From NCBI GenBank assembly GCA_034440575.1, contig JAOTOL010001335.1, forward strand, positions 372,001 to 436,000: DNA of 64,000 bases, read 5' to 3'. The position numbers and the translations under genes are program-made. Positions 32,031 to 44,580 of the stretch are shown here, one piece after another. Numbering within the stretch: position 1 is the first letter of the stretch; the number at the start of each line of letters is the position of its first letter. The notes under the pieces are model-generated. The model saw only the letters and a list, made by a program, of their open reading frames with translations, searched no databases and was not told where the DNA came from. This DNA is from Imbricaverruca yamaguchii. Its lineage: Eukaryota; Arthropoda; Thecostraca; Neoverrucidae.

Positions 32031-33071
32031 TTACTGCAGATCTAATGTCAACTTGTCACGAGACAGTGTGAAAGTAAGTCGGCTGATCTTATTGTCATTG
32101 GGAAATTATGCAATTTGCATGGATACATCTCGAGAATGGCAAAGTGCCAATTATTGAATAGTAGTATTGCATGTAGTGGGATATGCACGCATGACTGCAG
32201 TATTAGTAGTAAGTGGTAGCAATGTTGTAGAAGAAATGCGATCCACTAATTCCACACCCTCAAGAAACCACTGCACCCGCTCGCCGCAAGGTTTGTATTA
32301 ACACGGGCACCCGATGGGGTCGATATCATCTTACTCCTCCTACTTCTTGACGATATCTCCTAGACTGACGTGGATATCGCAACGAATTCTTGTGACGGTG
32401 CTAGCAACTGATAAACACATTAAATGCAATTATTATTTTTAATCCGTCGATCAATACAGCAACTGCGGGGGTCCAAATTCGACGCATCGTCCTCCAGCCC
32501 CCGCCGGCCGACCGCCCGGCCCCCGGAGGTCAAGGTCACAGAGGTCTCGTCGGCGCGGTGGCATGGTTGACGATGGTGAAATGTGCCCGTCGGTCTCCCA
32601 CTCATTTGACTGCGAAGGCATTGGTCTAGGACCAAGACATTTGCACTGCAGCCCCTTCACTAGAGCCGTAGTCGACCTTCCAAATTGTGTGTCTCTACCT
32701 TCGATAGTTTCGATATATTAGGGGGACAGAATCCTGCCCCGCCCCCCCCGCTCCTGTGCGCGTTGTGTGAGGCCATCCATCAGATTGTTGAGCGCATTTT
32801 CATCGGTTTGTTAGATCCTCTGACAAAAGTTACTTACAAGACATAATTACGTCACCTGATTCACATTCCTCATGTCAGACTGACACTAAAATTAATGCAT
32901 TTCTGAATCTGGCCCATCCTGAGAGATGCCTTTTGCGTATGCTGGATTGGTAGTTCCATCATTTCTTAACTTGCAAGAGTCCAATATTTGCTCAGGCAAT
33001 CCCATGTTTTACGGCATTAGCGACGCCCATCCAGCATTAAAGGTGGCATCACATTGCTTGAGTGTTCTGAA
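32031..33071. other. Single-copy stretch, ~1 kb
   Basis: Mixed composition with a C-run at 32740-32750. Short frames on both strands have no domain. Nothing supports a gene. Confidence 0.4.
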
Positions 33072-33508
33072 ACTGGAACAGCTTCGGTTGTGCATTGGCA
33101 CACAGACGGGAACAGCTTCGGTTGTGGATTGGCACACAGACGGAAACAACTACGGTTGTGCATTGTCACACAGACGGAAACAGCTACGGTTGTACATTGA
33201 CACACAGACGGGAACAGCTTCGGTTGTGCATTGGCACACAGACGGAAACAGCTACGGTTGTGCATTGGCACACAGACGGAAACAGCTACGGTTGTACATT
33301 GGCATACAGACGGGAACAGCTACAGTTGTACATTGGCACACAGACAGGAACAGCTACGGTTGTGCATTGGCACACAAACGGGAACAGCTACGGTTGTACA
33401 TTGGCACACAGACGGGAGCAGCTACGGTTGTACATTGGCACACAGACGGGAACAGCTACGGTTGTACATTAGCACAAATGGGAACAGCTACGGCTGTGCA
33501 TTAGCACA
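33072..33508. repeat. 34-bp minisatellite, ~13 copies
   Basis: The unit contains GGAACAGCTACGGTTGTACA, then TTGGCACACAGACG. Variants are TTCGG/TACGG and TGCATT/TACATT. Confidence 0.94.
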
Positions 33509-33601
33509 AAAAAAATTATAGTTGGCTTGCTAGCTCCTGGTATTTTGTAAGGTCGATTTTAGCCCCGGGCAGTGATGGATGGCGGGTGGTCCACAGGGGA
33601 A

Positions 33602-34445
33602 ATTAGCTGCCGATGCATGGAGAGGCGTGGTTCTGACAGCACCCACTTGGGGTAAATCAGCTGCCGATGCATGGAGAGGCGTGGTTCTGACAGCACCCAC
33701 TTGGGGTAAATCAGCTGCCGATGCATGGAGAGGCGTGGTTCTGACAGCACCCACTGGTAAATAGCTGCCGATGCATGGAGAGGCGTGGTTCTGACAGACC
33801 CACTTGGGGTAAATCAGCTGCCGATGCATGGAGAGGTGTGGTTCTGACAGCACCCACTTGGGGTAAATCAACTGCCGATGCATGGAGAGGCGCGGTTCTG
33901 ACAGCACCCACTTGGGGTAAATCAGCTGCCGATGCATGGAGAGGCGTGGTTCTGACAGCACCCACTTGGGGTAAATCAGCTGCCGATGCATGGAGAGGCG
34001 CGGTTCTGACAGCACCCACTTGGGGTAAATCAGCTGCTGATGCATGGAGAGGCGCGGTTCTGACAGCACCCACTTGGGGTAAATCAGCTGCTGATGCATG
34101 GAGAGGCGCGGTTCTGACAGCACCCACTTGGGGTAAATCAGCTGCTGATGCATGGAGAGGCGCGGTTCTGACAGCACCCACTTGGGGTAAATCAGCTGCT
34201 GATGCATGGAGAGGCGTGGTTCTGACAGCACCCACTTGGGGTAAATCAGCTGCTGATGCATGGAGAGGCGCGGTTCTGACAGCACCCACTTGGGGTAAAT
34301 CAGCTGCCGATGCATGGAGAGGCGCGGTTCTGACAGCACCCACTTGGGGTAAATCAGCTGCCGATGCATGGAGAGGCGTGGTTCTGACAGCACCCACTTG
34401 GGGTAAATCAGCTGCTGATGCATGGAGAGGCGCGGTTCTAGTTGC
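33602..34445. repeat. 54-bp minisatellite, ~15.6 copies
   Basis: The unit contains TCAGCTGCCGATGCATGGAG, AGGCGTGGTTCTGACAGCAC and CCACTTGGGGTAAA. Fifty-four is a multiple of three, and one plus and two minus frames stay open with 18-residue repeats. The plus frame (33775-34572) runs about 40 codons past the array before a stop. With no ATG context, domain or splice signals I treat it as satellite. One copy near 33750 carries small deletions. Confidence 0.95.
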
Positions 34446-35009
34446 ACCCACCAAAGAGGCCAGTTGGAGGGCTAGGTTTACGGCTGTCCTGTCTAGCTGC
34501 CACCGCGAACAAAGCTTGATTCGGGGAACTCTTTTGTTTACAAAACGCCGGAAAGGTGTAAAGGCCACTTAGCACTGCACGAGGAGGAGCCGTTTCCAAG
34601 CATTGTTTCGTTGTAGCCGACCAGGAGGTGGTAACACCATACCGGGCGGCAGTCGCAGCTGCCTCGAAACCAGCACACCACCCCCACCCGTTACCCCCCC
34701 CCCCCCCCCCCCCGCTGCCGCCCACACCCTGAAGGCGGGGCCCAGATCAAGGCTGCGCTATACCCAGAACGGATTCGGATTCGGCTTCGTTTACTGCAAC
34801 GCAGCGTGCACATCGGTGGCTTTTCGTGTTCGCAGGTCGTCTGTATACAAAACGCGAACGCAAACATTGCCGATCGTCATTCATCGGTGGGGCGCTTCAC
34901 AGCCCGGGGCCGCAGTCTGGTACATGCCCCTCGGTGTGTGTGTGTGACGTCACGTGTCCGTCACAGTGCTGCGGCAGACATCCACAGGGGCGACCCGGGG
35001 CCTGTCTGG
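34446..35009. other. Single-copy stretch with a long C-run
   Basis: A run of 20 C lies at 34694-34713, preceded by CCACCCCCACCCG. A TGACGTCA palindrome is at 34945-34952. No gene recognised. Confidence 0.4.
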
Positions 35010-35400
35010 CGACCATGTGGCCTGTTTCCGCCACCATGTGGCCTGTTTCCGCCATCATGTGACCTGTTTCCGCCACCATGTGACCTGTTTCCGCCACCAT
35101 GTGGCCTGTTTCCGCCACCATGTGGCCTGTTTCCGCCACCATGTGGCCTGTTTCCGTGACCATGTGACCTGTTTCCGTTACCACGTGGCCAGTTTCCGCG
35201 ATCATGTGGCCTGTTTTCGCGACCATATGACCCGTTTGTGTGACCGTGGCCTGTTTCCGCGATTAGGTAGCTGGTTTTGCGACCATGTAGCCTGTTTTTG
35301 CGACAATGTAACCTGTTTTCGCGACCATGTAGCTTGTTTCACGACCACATGAACTGATTTCGTGACCATGTAGCCTCTTTTCGCGACCATGCAAACTGCT
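35010..35400. repeat. 21-bp minisatellite, ~18 copies
   Basis: Units are CCATGTGGCCTGTTTCCGCC plus A. Homogeneous on the left (35030-35160), progressively diverged to the right (TTCGCGACCATGTAGCC). Frame-preserving length explains the heptapeptide-like frames on both strands. Confidence 0.93.
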
Positions 35401-35633
35401 TTCACCTCTGCTTGTGTCAACGCATTGGTGTCAAGTCATGGGGCTGAAAGTAGTATGTTCCATTATTCAACTTCTCACCATCCATGATTGTTGCTCACCT
35501 TGGTCAAAAGCAGTTGAATATGCGAGATCACTACAGATTGATGCTAACACAATTATTTGAGACTTTGCAGATACTACGAATCATACGGATGCTACAGATA
35601 CCACGGATGCTACAGGTTCTCCAAATACTACAG
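35401..35633. other. Single-copy spacer with CTACAGATACCACGGATG echoes
   Basis: The right part (35560-35633) repeats GATGCTACAGATACCACG-like words. The neighbouring element is inserted in them. Confidence 0.4.
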
Positions 35634-35826
35634 CAGGGGCGTAGCCAGGATTTTCGCAAGTTGGGCCCGACCAAAGAAGATGCTAGAAAACAAAAACAAA
35701 CAAAAGAAACATTTGGGCGCACCAAGTGCGCCGAAAAAAAAGTTGTTCGCAGTGAAAATAGAAAGTTGTCGTTCGATCCCGTGTATTTTTCGTTGCTAGG
35801 GTGCTGGCCCCTTGATTGTGCCTCTG
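35634..35826. mobile_element. Candidate hAT-like MITE, 193 bp
   Basis: The left end CAGGGGCGTAGCCAGGATTT is a terminal sequence typical of non-autonomous hAT-like elements. The right end, reverse-complemented, begins CAGAGGCACAAT. Only the first ~7 bp of the ends match (CAGGGGC/CAGAGGC). Flanks TACTACAG and CGCTACAG share six of eight bases, as expected for an old 8-bp duplication, but the flank is itself CTACAG-rich, so this is weak. Inside lies a perfect hairpin GGCGCAC-CAA-GTGCGCC near 35717-35733. No coding capacity. Confidence 0.45.
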
Positions 35827-36444
35827 CGCTACAGATACCACAGAGTTGCAACAGACTTCTCCTCGACCAGCGCAAAACAAATAACAAAACCTTCCAAGAC
35901 AACCTTCACCTCAATTTCCATAACTGGAATGGGATGTGGATGAGCTCTGCTCCCTTGCGGAATGTTCCTGCACCTATGTCCGTACAACAGCACCACGCGG
36001 AAGTAGTCTTCGGGCAGCGTTTTCCTTTGTGATTCTGGTCCACGTACCACGGTACCAGACCAGCGCAATATTTAATCAAATAAAGCTAGCCCCTCGCCAC
36101 ACACCCCCACCTCCCAAATCCCCACCTGCATCCCCTTGAAGGACGTACCTACATCACTGCCCCAGCACTTGCCCCATCTCACTGGCCCAAACATGGATAC
36201 GGCCTTTGCTGACGTCGCGTGACGTCATCACAAGGCGTGAACCGACCTTCTGACCCTCGGCACCGTGCACCGGAACCCTGTATCAAGCCAAGCGCGGGCA
36301 CGAGGACGCCGACGTGTGTGTGCTCCTGGCTTGAAGTTGGGCTTCTCGTGACCAGAGGTGGCTCGGCGGTCCACTTGACGCTATCGCAGCGTGCACGCCG
36401 GCGCTCGCCAAGTAAATGTTGCCAATTCATGCAGCCAAGATATC
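35827..36444. other. Single-copy stretch with CRE palindrome
   Basis: TGACGTCA at 36220-36227 next to GACGTCGCG. Frames up to 108 codons on both strands, no recognisable domain. Confidence 0.4.
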
Positions 36445-36484
36445 GGGGCGGGGGCGGGGGCGGGGGCTGGGGCTGGGGAGGGGG
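36445..36484 (+). repeat. G-quadruplex-prone G-rich tract
   Basis: Seven or more runs of 4-5 G separated by single C or CT (GGGGCGGGGGCGGGGG pattern) on the plus strand. Confidence 0.85.
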
Positions 36485-36646
36485 CACTACATGCTGGCAC
36501 TCACCTCAGCCAGGGTCGGGCTTGACCCAGCTCCGCGTGACCTGACCGTGGATCCTTCCTGACGCACTAGGAATCCTTGTGGACTTGGTCTAACTCGATG
36601 TGTGGCCTTTTCAGACGCACCAAGATCTGCAGCAGCCACAGTTGTC
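36485..36646. other. Single-copy spacer ending in the SINE target site
   Basis: Ends with AGCCACAGTTGTC (36634-36646), the left target-site duplication of the SINE. Confidence 0.6.
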
Positions 36647-36829
36647 GGGGCGGGGATGGCCGAGTGGTTAAGGTGTCGCTCTATGGGTACCAAAGGTCCC
36701 GGGTTCGACTCTAGCGCCACTCAGGACATTTCCCAATCCCGCAGCCCACCGGCGAAACAGTGTGGGCGGCGCCATTAGCCGTGAATGTGCATAAAGTGTG
36801 TCGTGAACCAACAAATAAACAAACAAACA
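36647..36829 (+). mobile_element. tRNA-headed SINE, family A, recent copy with perfect 13-bp target-site duplication
   Basis: A 183-bp element. The tRNA(Ser/Leu)-like head has an exact A box TGGCCGAGTGG (36657-36667) and a B box GGTTCGACTCT (36702-36712). A body with TCCCGCAGCCCACCGGCG and GTGTGGGCGGCGCCATTAG follows. The 3' end is GTGTCGTGAACCAACAA followed by an A-rich (AAAC)n tail. The flanks AGCCACAGTTGTC (36634-36646 and 36830-36842) are identical, a signature of LINE-driven insertion. Intact Pol III boxes and a perfect duplication argue for a young insertion. It is not a functional tRNA because the acceptor ends do not pair. Confidence 0.92.
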
Positions 36830-36842
36830 AGCCACAGTTGTC

Positions 36843-38825
36843 CGCCCGATGTTTTATAACGGTAATGCACAATAGGCGGTTTCACGTGTGCACTAGCGCG
36901 AAGTAATCGTCATGACATCCCAATGGCGATGTCAGGACATATTAATTGCGTTAATTCGAAAACTTTTAAACTGCGGATGGAGCCAGTTTAATATATCAAT
37001 AAACAAACAGAGTATGTTGAGGTACCTAATACGACAAGTTTTTCGACTAGTAGCAGCTTATTTATGCACAAACCCAGCAAACGTTTACCTACATCCGCGC
37101 CTGGGACGCCATCTAGTCGGAGATCTGTAAGTCAGACCGAGCGAGCCTGACTTCAGAAGTAAACTCGATGACAACAGTCGTTTTCCGAATTCAGCAGTCT
37201 TCAAACGTCAAATTGTCCGAGCAGTTTACCGCTCTGATCAATATCGTCAGCCAACTTCAACTACGGTAAGTGATTGGCCCTTTATGCTAGCAATGACGAA
37301 TCATAATCCACGTTTAAAAAAATGGCGTCATCATTTGTGCTCCGATTGCATCATTTACGGCTGAAATTTGTCAGGCAACACAACAGACAAGGGTATCTCA
37401 GATGCGCATGTCTTGGACCTTTTGCGGTATTTGGCGTGCTGAAAGCAATTCATGATTTGTTCTTTCTTGCAAGTGTGATATTCAAACACAAGGGTCAATT
37501 GACCCCCCCCCCCCCAGTAGGGGTTATACATGTAGAAGTACAGCGACATTTTAAACAGAGCCTGGTATGGTGCTGCACAGAGGCCGCCATTACATCAGAA
37601 AACAGCCAGCTTGTAAAGTAGAGAGAAGTTAATATTTTCGGGAGCGTCAAGATGGAATCATGGCATCTGGAAATTATGTATTTCAATCATATCATGCAGG
37701 TACTTCACTGCCATAAAATAAACGTTAAATGAAAAATATTTATCCGCAGGATACATACTACCAATACCTCCCCGATATTGCATATCTGCTAGTAATAGAA
37801 CGGCAAAATTATGTTCTTCCCGACAACTCTTACCCTCCCGTCCATGGTGCGAAATTCGGCCAGATTGGCTAGTTGTTTCTGTGAACCGACGGTTTTTCAA
37901 ACAGTACCACAATTTGAATATGTTGGTTGAGTTCTATATTGAATTTATTGCTTCATTGTTAAAACTTTTGGAACATTTCCTATCTACAAATAAAGTACAT
38001 ATATTTCAATGATGAGCCCGTCATACTAAACGAAGTCAGCCACATTGCACCCTGGTGCTTATTGGCCGTCGTAAAACGGGCTATGACGATGATTTCGTCG
38101 ATGACGAAATCATCCACATTGCATCCCACGCGCAATTGTCCAAGCAAAAATGAAAAACTTGTTCCCGACGCATCTCACACACGTCATCGGCATTGCATCA
38201 TACGTCACGCGGTCTCACACACGTCATCGCCAATAGCTCACGGAATTACTTCATCAAATGTACAACAACCAGTGTTTTCAAATTTATTTTCATTTAGGTT
38301 TCCGATGTCAGAAAAAATGTCATGGATGAAGAAAATAGGAGATACTTGAACATGCATTTTTGGACAAATTAAATGTTGAGTCTCAACTAGAACTGTCGAA
38401 AGAATGAACTGTTGAAAGGTTGAAAGAATTAACTATTTGAATGCGTGAATAAAACAATAGGCAAGCATTTTCATGACCCACAGCCGAGTAAAACTGGATG
38501 CGTCATGCGTGATCTTTTCCTCTATATATTCTAGCATGCACATAATTGTCGAGTAGCTTGGTATCAGGACGTTTTAAAGAATATCGGCCGATCGGTCACC
38601 AAAATGCAAGTTTCCACATTGCGAAAACGTTTGCATTTCGCCGGTATAAACGTCACGGTGAAGACTTTTGCACTGAGAGTCTGTCTAAGAGTATTTGCAG
38701 TCACAAATTGTATTTTACAGAAAAAAACATGCAGACGTGCATAATTTCGAGGTTAGACCTTCAATTACTACATCGATCAGTTACCCAACAACCTCACTTG
38801 GTTTATGGTTCGGCAAGGTTCATAA
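36843..38825. other. Single-copy stretch, ~2 kb
   Basis: A/T-richer, non-repetitive DNA with a C-run at 37503-37515 and a short inverted GATGATTTCGTCGATGACGAAATCATC hairpin at about 38088-38114. Frames stay under about 125 codons and none shows a known domain. No gene called; a lowly conserved gene or UTR cannot be excluded. Confidence 0.4.
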
Positions 38826-40352
38826 ACCAACCACCACCCACTGTACCTGGCAGTCAACCATCAGCCACTGTACCTGGTAATCAACCACCAGCCACTGTAC
38901 CTGGTAGTCAATAACCAGCCACTGTACCTGGTAGTCAATAACCAGCCACTGCACCTGGTAATAAACCACCAGCCACTGTACCTGGCAGTCAATAACCAGC
39001 CACTGTACCTGGTAATCAACCACCCGCCACTGTACCTGGTAGTCAATAACCAGCCATTGTACCTGGTAGTCAATAACCAGCCACTGTACCTGGTAATCAA
39101 CCACCCACCACTGTACCTGGTAGTCAATAACCAGCCACTGTACCTGGTAATAAACCACCAGCCACTGTACCTGGTAGTCAATAACCAGCCACTGTACCTG
39201 GTAGTCAATAACCAGCCATTGTACCTGGTAGTCACAAACCAGCCACTGTACCTGGTAATCAACCACCCACCACTGTACCTGGTAGTCAATAACCAGCCAC
39301 TGTACCTGGTAGTCAATAACCAGCCATTGTACCTGGCAGTCAATACCCAGCCACTGTAACTGGTAATCAACCACCCACCACTGTACCTGGTAGTCAATAA
39401 CCAACCACTGTACCTGGTAATCAACCACCCGCCACTGTACCTGGTAGTCAATAACCAGCCATTGTACCTGGTAGTCAATAACCAGCCACTGTACCTGGTA
39501 ATCAACCACCCACCACTGTACCTGGTAGTCAATAACCAGCCACTGTACCTGGTAGTCAATAACCAGCCACTGTACCTGGTAGTCAATAACCAGCCACGGT
39601 ACTTGGTAGTCAATAACCAGCCATTGTACCTGGTAGTCAATAACCAGCCACTGTACCTGGTAATCAACCACCCGCCACTGTACCTGGTAGTCAATAACCA
39701 GCCATTGTACCTGGTAGTCAATAACCAGCCACTGTACCTGGTAATCAACCACCCACCACTGTACCTGGTAGTCAATAACCAGCCACTGTACCTGGTAGTC
39801 AATAACCAGCCACTGTACCTGGTAGTCAATAACCAGCCACTGTACCTGGTAGTCAATAACCAGCCATTGTACCTGGTAGTCAATAACCAGCCACTGTACC
39901 TGGTAGTCAATAACTAGCCACTGTACCTGGTAGTCAATAACCAGCCACTGTACCTGGTAATCAACCACCCGCCACTGTACCTGGTAGTCAATAACCAGCC
40001 ATTGTACCTGGTAGTCAATAACCAGCCACTGTACCTGGTAATCAACCACCCACCACTGTACCTGGTAATAAACCCCCAGCCACTGTACCTGGTAGTCAAT
40101 AACCAGCCACTGTACCTGGTAGTCAATAACTAGCCACTGTACCTGGTAGTCAATAACCAGCCACTGTACCTAGTAGTCAATAACCAGCCACTGTACCTGG
40201 TAGTCAATAACTAGCCACTGTACCTGGTAGTCAATAACCAGCCACTGTACCTGGTAGTCAATAACCAGCCACTGTACCTGGTAGTCAATAACCAGCCACT
40301 GTACCTGGTAGTCAATAACCAGCCACCGTACCTGGCAATCAACCACCAGCCA
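38826..40352. repeat. 27-bp minisatellite, ~56 copies
   Basis: The unit contains ACCAGCCACTGTACCTGGTA, then GTCAATA. Subtypes are ACCACCCACC, ATCAACC and CATTGTACC. TACCTGGTA is partly palindromic. Twenty-seven is a multiple of three, so nonapeptide frames stay open (409 codons minus strand, shorter on plus). Not a gene. Confidence 0.96.
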
Positions 40353-40904
40353 TCCAGTGTTCCACTCACGCGCACAGGCGACACCGTCAACACCGTGCCC
40401 CCCCCGCTGATGGCGCCAGACAGCAGTCGAGACGTCACGTGACACGCGGGGTGACGTCACGCGTCGACAGCTGACCTTTGCCAGTGGAGCGGGCGTGACG
40501 ACGCCGGCAGGCTCCGGGAAAGCTCCGTCTGGGCTGCCGCCCGGGCCACTGTGCTGATTGTGCGGGGGGCACACCATGCCAGCGGCGGCGGCGATAACTT
40601 TGTATGAAATTTCAGAGTGGTGCTTGAGAAGTTCCCGTGGCTAGCTGACGCCGGCGTCTCGACTATTGCTGACTGGCACTGCGGCAAGGGCACATAAAGT
40701 CCAGCCGGTCAAGTATGGTAATGCCACCCGGCCGTTCTGGGTCGCGTTATGACATCTAACGGTACAAGTTACAAATACTGTAAGTGAAACTGCCGGCGTT
40801 TCGGCTCTAAGGGGCATAACTGGCAGCCATAAACCCGGCAAATCATCGCAAGGATTGCTCAGCACAGCAGTTTTAATTCAGTCCCCGGCATGCACCACCT
40901 CTCT
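40353..40904. other. Single-copy stretch with CRE palindrome
   Basis: TGACGTCA at 40452-40459 next to GACGTCACGTGAC. GC-rich left part. No gene recognised. Confidence 0.4.
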
Positions 40905-41550
40905 ACACACATACACTCCCCCCCCCACATACACTCCCCCCCCACATACACTCCCCCCCACATACACTCCCCCCACATACCCCCACATACCCCCCACTCC
41001 CCCCCCACAGACACTCCCCCCACATACACTCCCACCCACATACACTCCCCCCACATACACCCCCCACATACACCCCCCATATACCCCCCACATACACCCC
41101 CCACATACACTCCCACCCACATACACTCCCCCACATACACTCCCACCCACATACACTCCCACCCACATACCCCCCCCACATACCCCCCACATACCCCCCA
41201 CATACACTCCCACCCACATACACTCCCCCCCACATACACTCCCACCCACATACACTCCCACCCACATACCCCCCCACATACACTCCCACTCACATACACT
41301 CCCACCCACATACACTCCCACCCACATACCCCCCCCACATACACTCCCCCCACATACACTCCCCCATATACACTCCCACCCACATACCCCCCCCCACATA
41401 CACTCCCCCACATACACTCCCCCACACACACATGCACTCCCCCGACCCCACATACACTCCTCCCCCCACATACACTCCCCCCCCACATACACTCCCACCC
41501 ACATACACTCCCCCCCACATACACTCCCACCCACATACACGTTCACATAC
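40905..41550. repeat. (CCCACATACACTCC)-type array
   Basis: About 45 units of CCCCCACATACACT (13-16 bp, C-run length variable) with CCCACCCACATACACT subtypes. The minus strand is GGGAGTGTATGTGGG. Overlapping frames on both strands are artefacts. Confidence 0.93.
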
Positions 41551-42649
<1,099 letters not shown>

Positions 42650-42840
42650 ATACCGAGGACATTGACAAAACCGAGGACTTTGTGTGTCCATACATGTTTA
42701 TCGTGAATACCGAGGACAGTGTGTGTCCATGCATGTTTATCGTGACTTCCGAGGACAATGTGTGTCCACATACATATTTATCGTGAATACCGAGGACAAT
42801 GTGTGTCCAAATATGTCCATTGTGCACACCGAGGACTGTG
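42650..42840. repeat. 39-bp tandem repeat, ~4 copies, ACCGAGGAC motif
   Basis: The unit contains GTGTGTCCATACATGTTTAT, then CGTGAATACCGAGGACA. Copies are 70-90% alike by eye. The ACCGAGGAC word reappears beside the second long (CA)n tract near 53.93-54.01 kb. Confidence 0.85.
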
Positions 42841-43948
42841 GCCTGATGGGCACCAATGGCAACTTCCTTTGAAATGCGAAAACAGTGTGTTTGGTTTATC
42901 CTAATAAGTGCATCTGTGTGGTCTTATGTGTCTGTGATAATTCCTCCGCCGAGCCCAAACAACCTATCCCAGCTCATGGGAAGATTCCTAAGCGTAGGAC
43001 CGTCGTTCTAAAAAAATCATGGATTCGTATCCTGATGTTCGCAATCGTGTGGGAGGGAGGGGGAATGAAAGCAAGGAAATTTACCCAATTGAAAAGCTAT
43101 TAGATTCTTGTCACAGTTGAGCGAAAATTGTATGGTTTTTACACCACTGAAGAAGGCTTACATATATCGCTCGATTGTATATATATGTCGTTTAAATCAC
43201 AACTGTACTTTAAGTCGAAATGCGTCCGAAAACCACCGGAGGACTAATTATCATGTGCGCAAGCTGTACTCTTCTCAATCTCCACGTCTACGCTCCCTCC
43301 TGTGCCTTTCAGAGAGGCGTTGATTAACAGAAGCGTGGTCAGGATTCCATCCTGGGTATGCCACCAGCCAAAAGGGCCATCTGACCGTGGAAGATGAAAG
43401 GTGAAAAGCCTGTCCCAAAAAGTGTTTTTCTTATTCGTAGAACGTGTGCTTTTCTCGATAAGGATTTCAATACAATTTGTAGCACACTCCCTATTTTAGT
43501 GAATAGTCTTACAGTTGTTTTGACGTAGGGTTTGAGCATTTTCAGTAGGATATGCAGGCACGCGATTACGCTTGACGTGGGATGTGCTGGCCCTCGCCCC
43601 GCGCCCATTGCTATGTCAGGTATGTCGACGCTACTGTTGCGGGCCAGGCGTCCGATGTGAGCTATGTCCAGTGCCCTATCCCTGTTTTTATATCCACTTC
43701 AATTACATATAATCGAGACTAATTTGAGTTGGTTGTGCTGTGGGAAGCAATGGTCCAAGATTCGCAATGATAAGTGTCGAGGAAACTTCGCCAATGCATT
43801 TCGAAGTAAAATATATCCTAAACCCTGAGTAGCATCGTGAAGGTATCAGCTACTTGCGGTTCCATTTCAATTCGCGATAACCAAATATTGAGGAATCATT
43901 TTCCCTTACATCCTGACGATTAGCTGAGTGAATTCGGTCACACTGGAC
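42841..43948. other. Single-copy stretch, ~1.1 kb
   Basis: Short overlapping frames, no domain, RNA gene or transposon ends recognised. Confidence 0.35.
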
Positions 43949-44580
43949 CAGGGGCGTCGCCACCGGGGTGGGCAGCGAGCGAGGGAATTTACCCCCTGCC
44001 CTGTGGAAGACGGGGTTCCTGACATCTGAGGAGGCCCCGTGCCGGAAGCGCACAGAAAAGTTGAAGTGCTCTCTAGAAGAAAGGCTTCACACTGAGGGTC
44101 GCTACCATCCGCTACCATATTAGATAAAAGCAGATATTTCTGTAGGAAGTCCCACAAAGCTTGAGAGATTTTGACAGCCTTTCAACCCACCTTTCGGAGG
44201 GAGTCAAACACAATGTATATCGTCACACATCTTTGCGGAGGTGGCCCATGAGCCTTCGATATCTGGGTCCATCATCGCTTTCCTCATCATCCTCCATCCT
44301 TCATCATCCTCCATTCGACATACGTGCCCGCGGTGTGGAAGGGCTTAAGTCTTCACACATTTCTGATTGCAGGCCAAAGCTGAAAACCTGGAGGCAATCC
44401 AATGCGCTTCGTGACTCAACCACCGCGCGAAAGAGGGGGAACAGCTTCCTCTTACCGTGAAGGGGTGGGAGGGGTGTCGCTCCCCTGACCTTTAAAGAGG
44501 CCCCTGCTCGGTAATACACAAAACATTTGAAGTGTGGTCTTCATGAGACGGCTTCACACTGAAAATCACAACCAATCAGA
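43949..44580. mobile_element. Pair of diverged direct repeats with hAT-like CAGGGGCG end
   Basis: 43949 begins CAGGGGCGTCGCCACCGGGG, a common start of non-autonomous hAT-like repeats. A block at about 44010-44110 (CTGACATCTGAGGAGGCCCC ... GGCTTCACACTGAGGGTC) aligns with 44485-44580 (CTGACCTTTAAAGAGGCCCC ... GGCTTCACACTGAAAATC) in the same orientation at roughly 65% by eye. They look like two old copies of one family; boundaries are uncertain. Confidence 0.45.

Noticed and set aside
33530..34572. 265- and 305-codon frames with 18-residue repeats
   Set aside because: They are open in one plus and two minus frames because the 54-bp unit lacks stops. No known domain, no supporting start context.
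36651..36725. A functional tRNA-Ser/Leu gene
   Set aside because: A and B boxes are present, but the acceptor stem does not pair and the sequence continues into a SINE body and tail flanked by a target-site duplication.
38820..40049. 409-codon nonapeptide-repeat frame on the minus strand
   Set aside because: It is explained by a 27-bp unit without stops. Other frames are open too, and variants do not favour silent changes.
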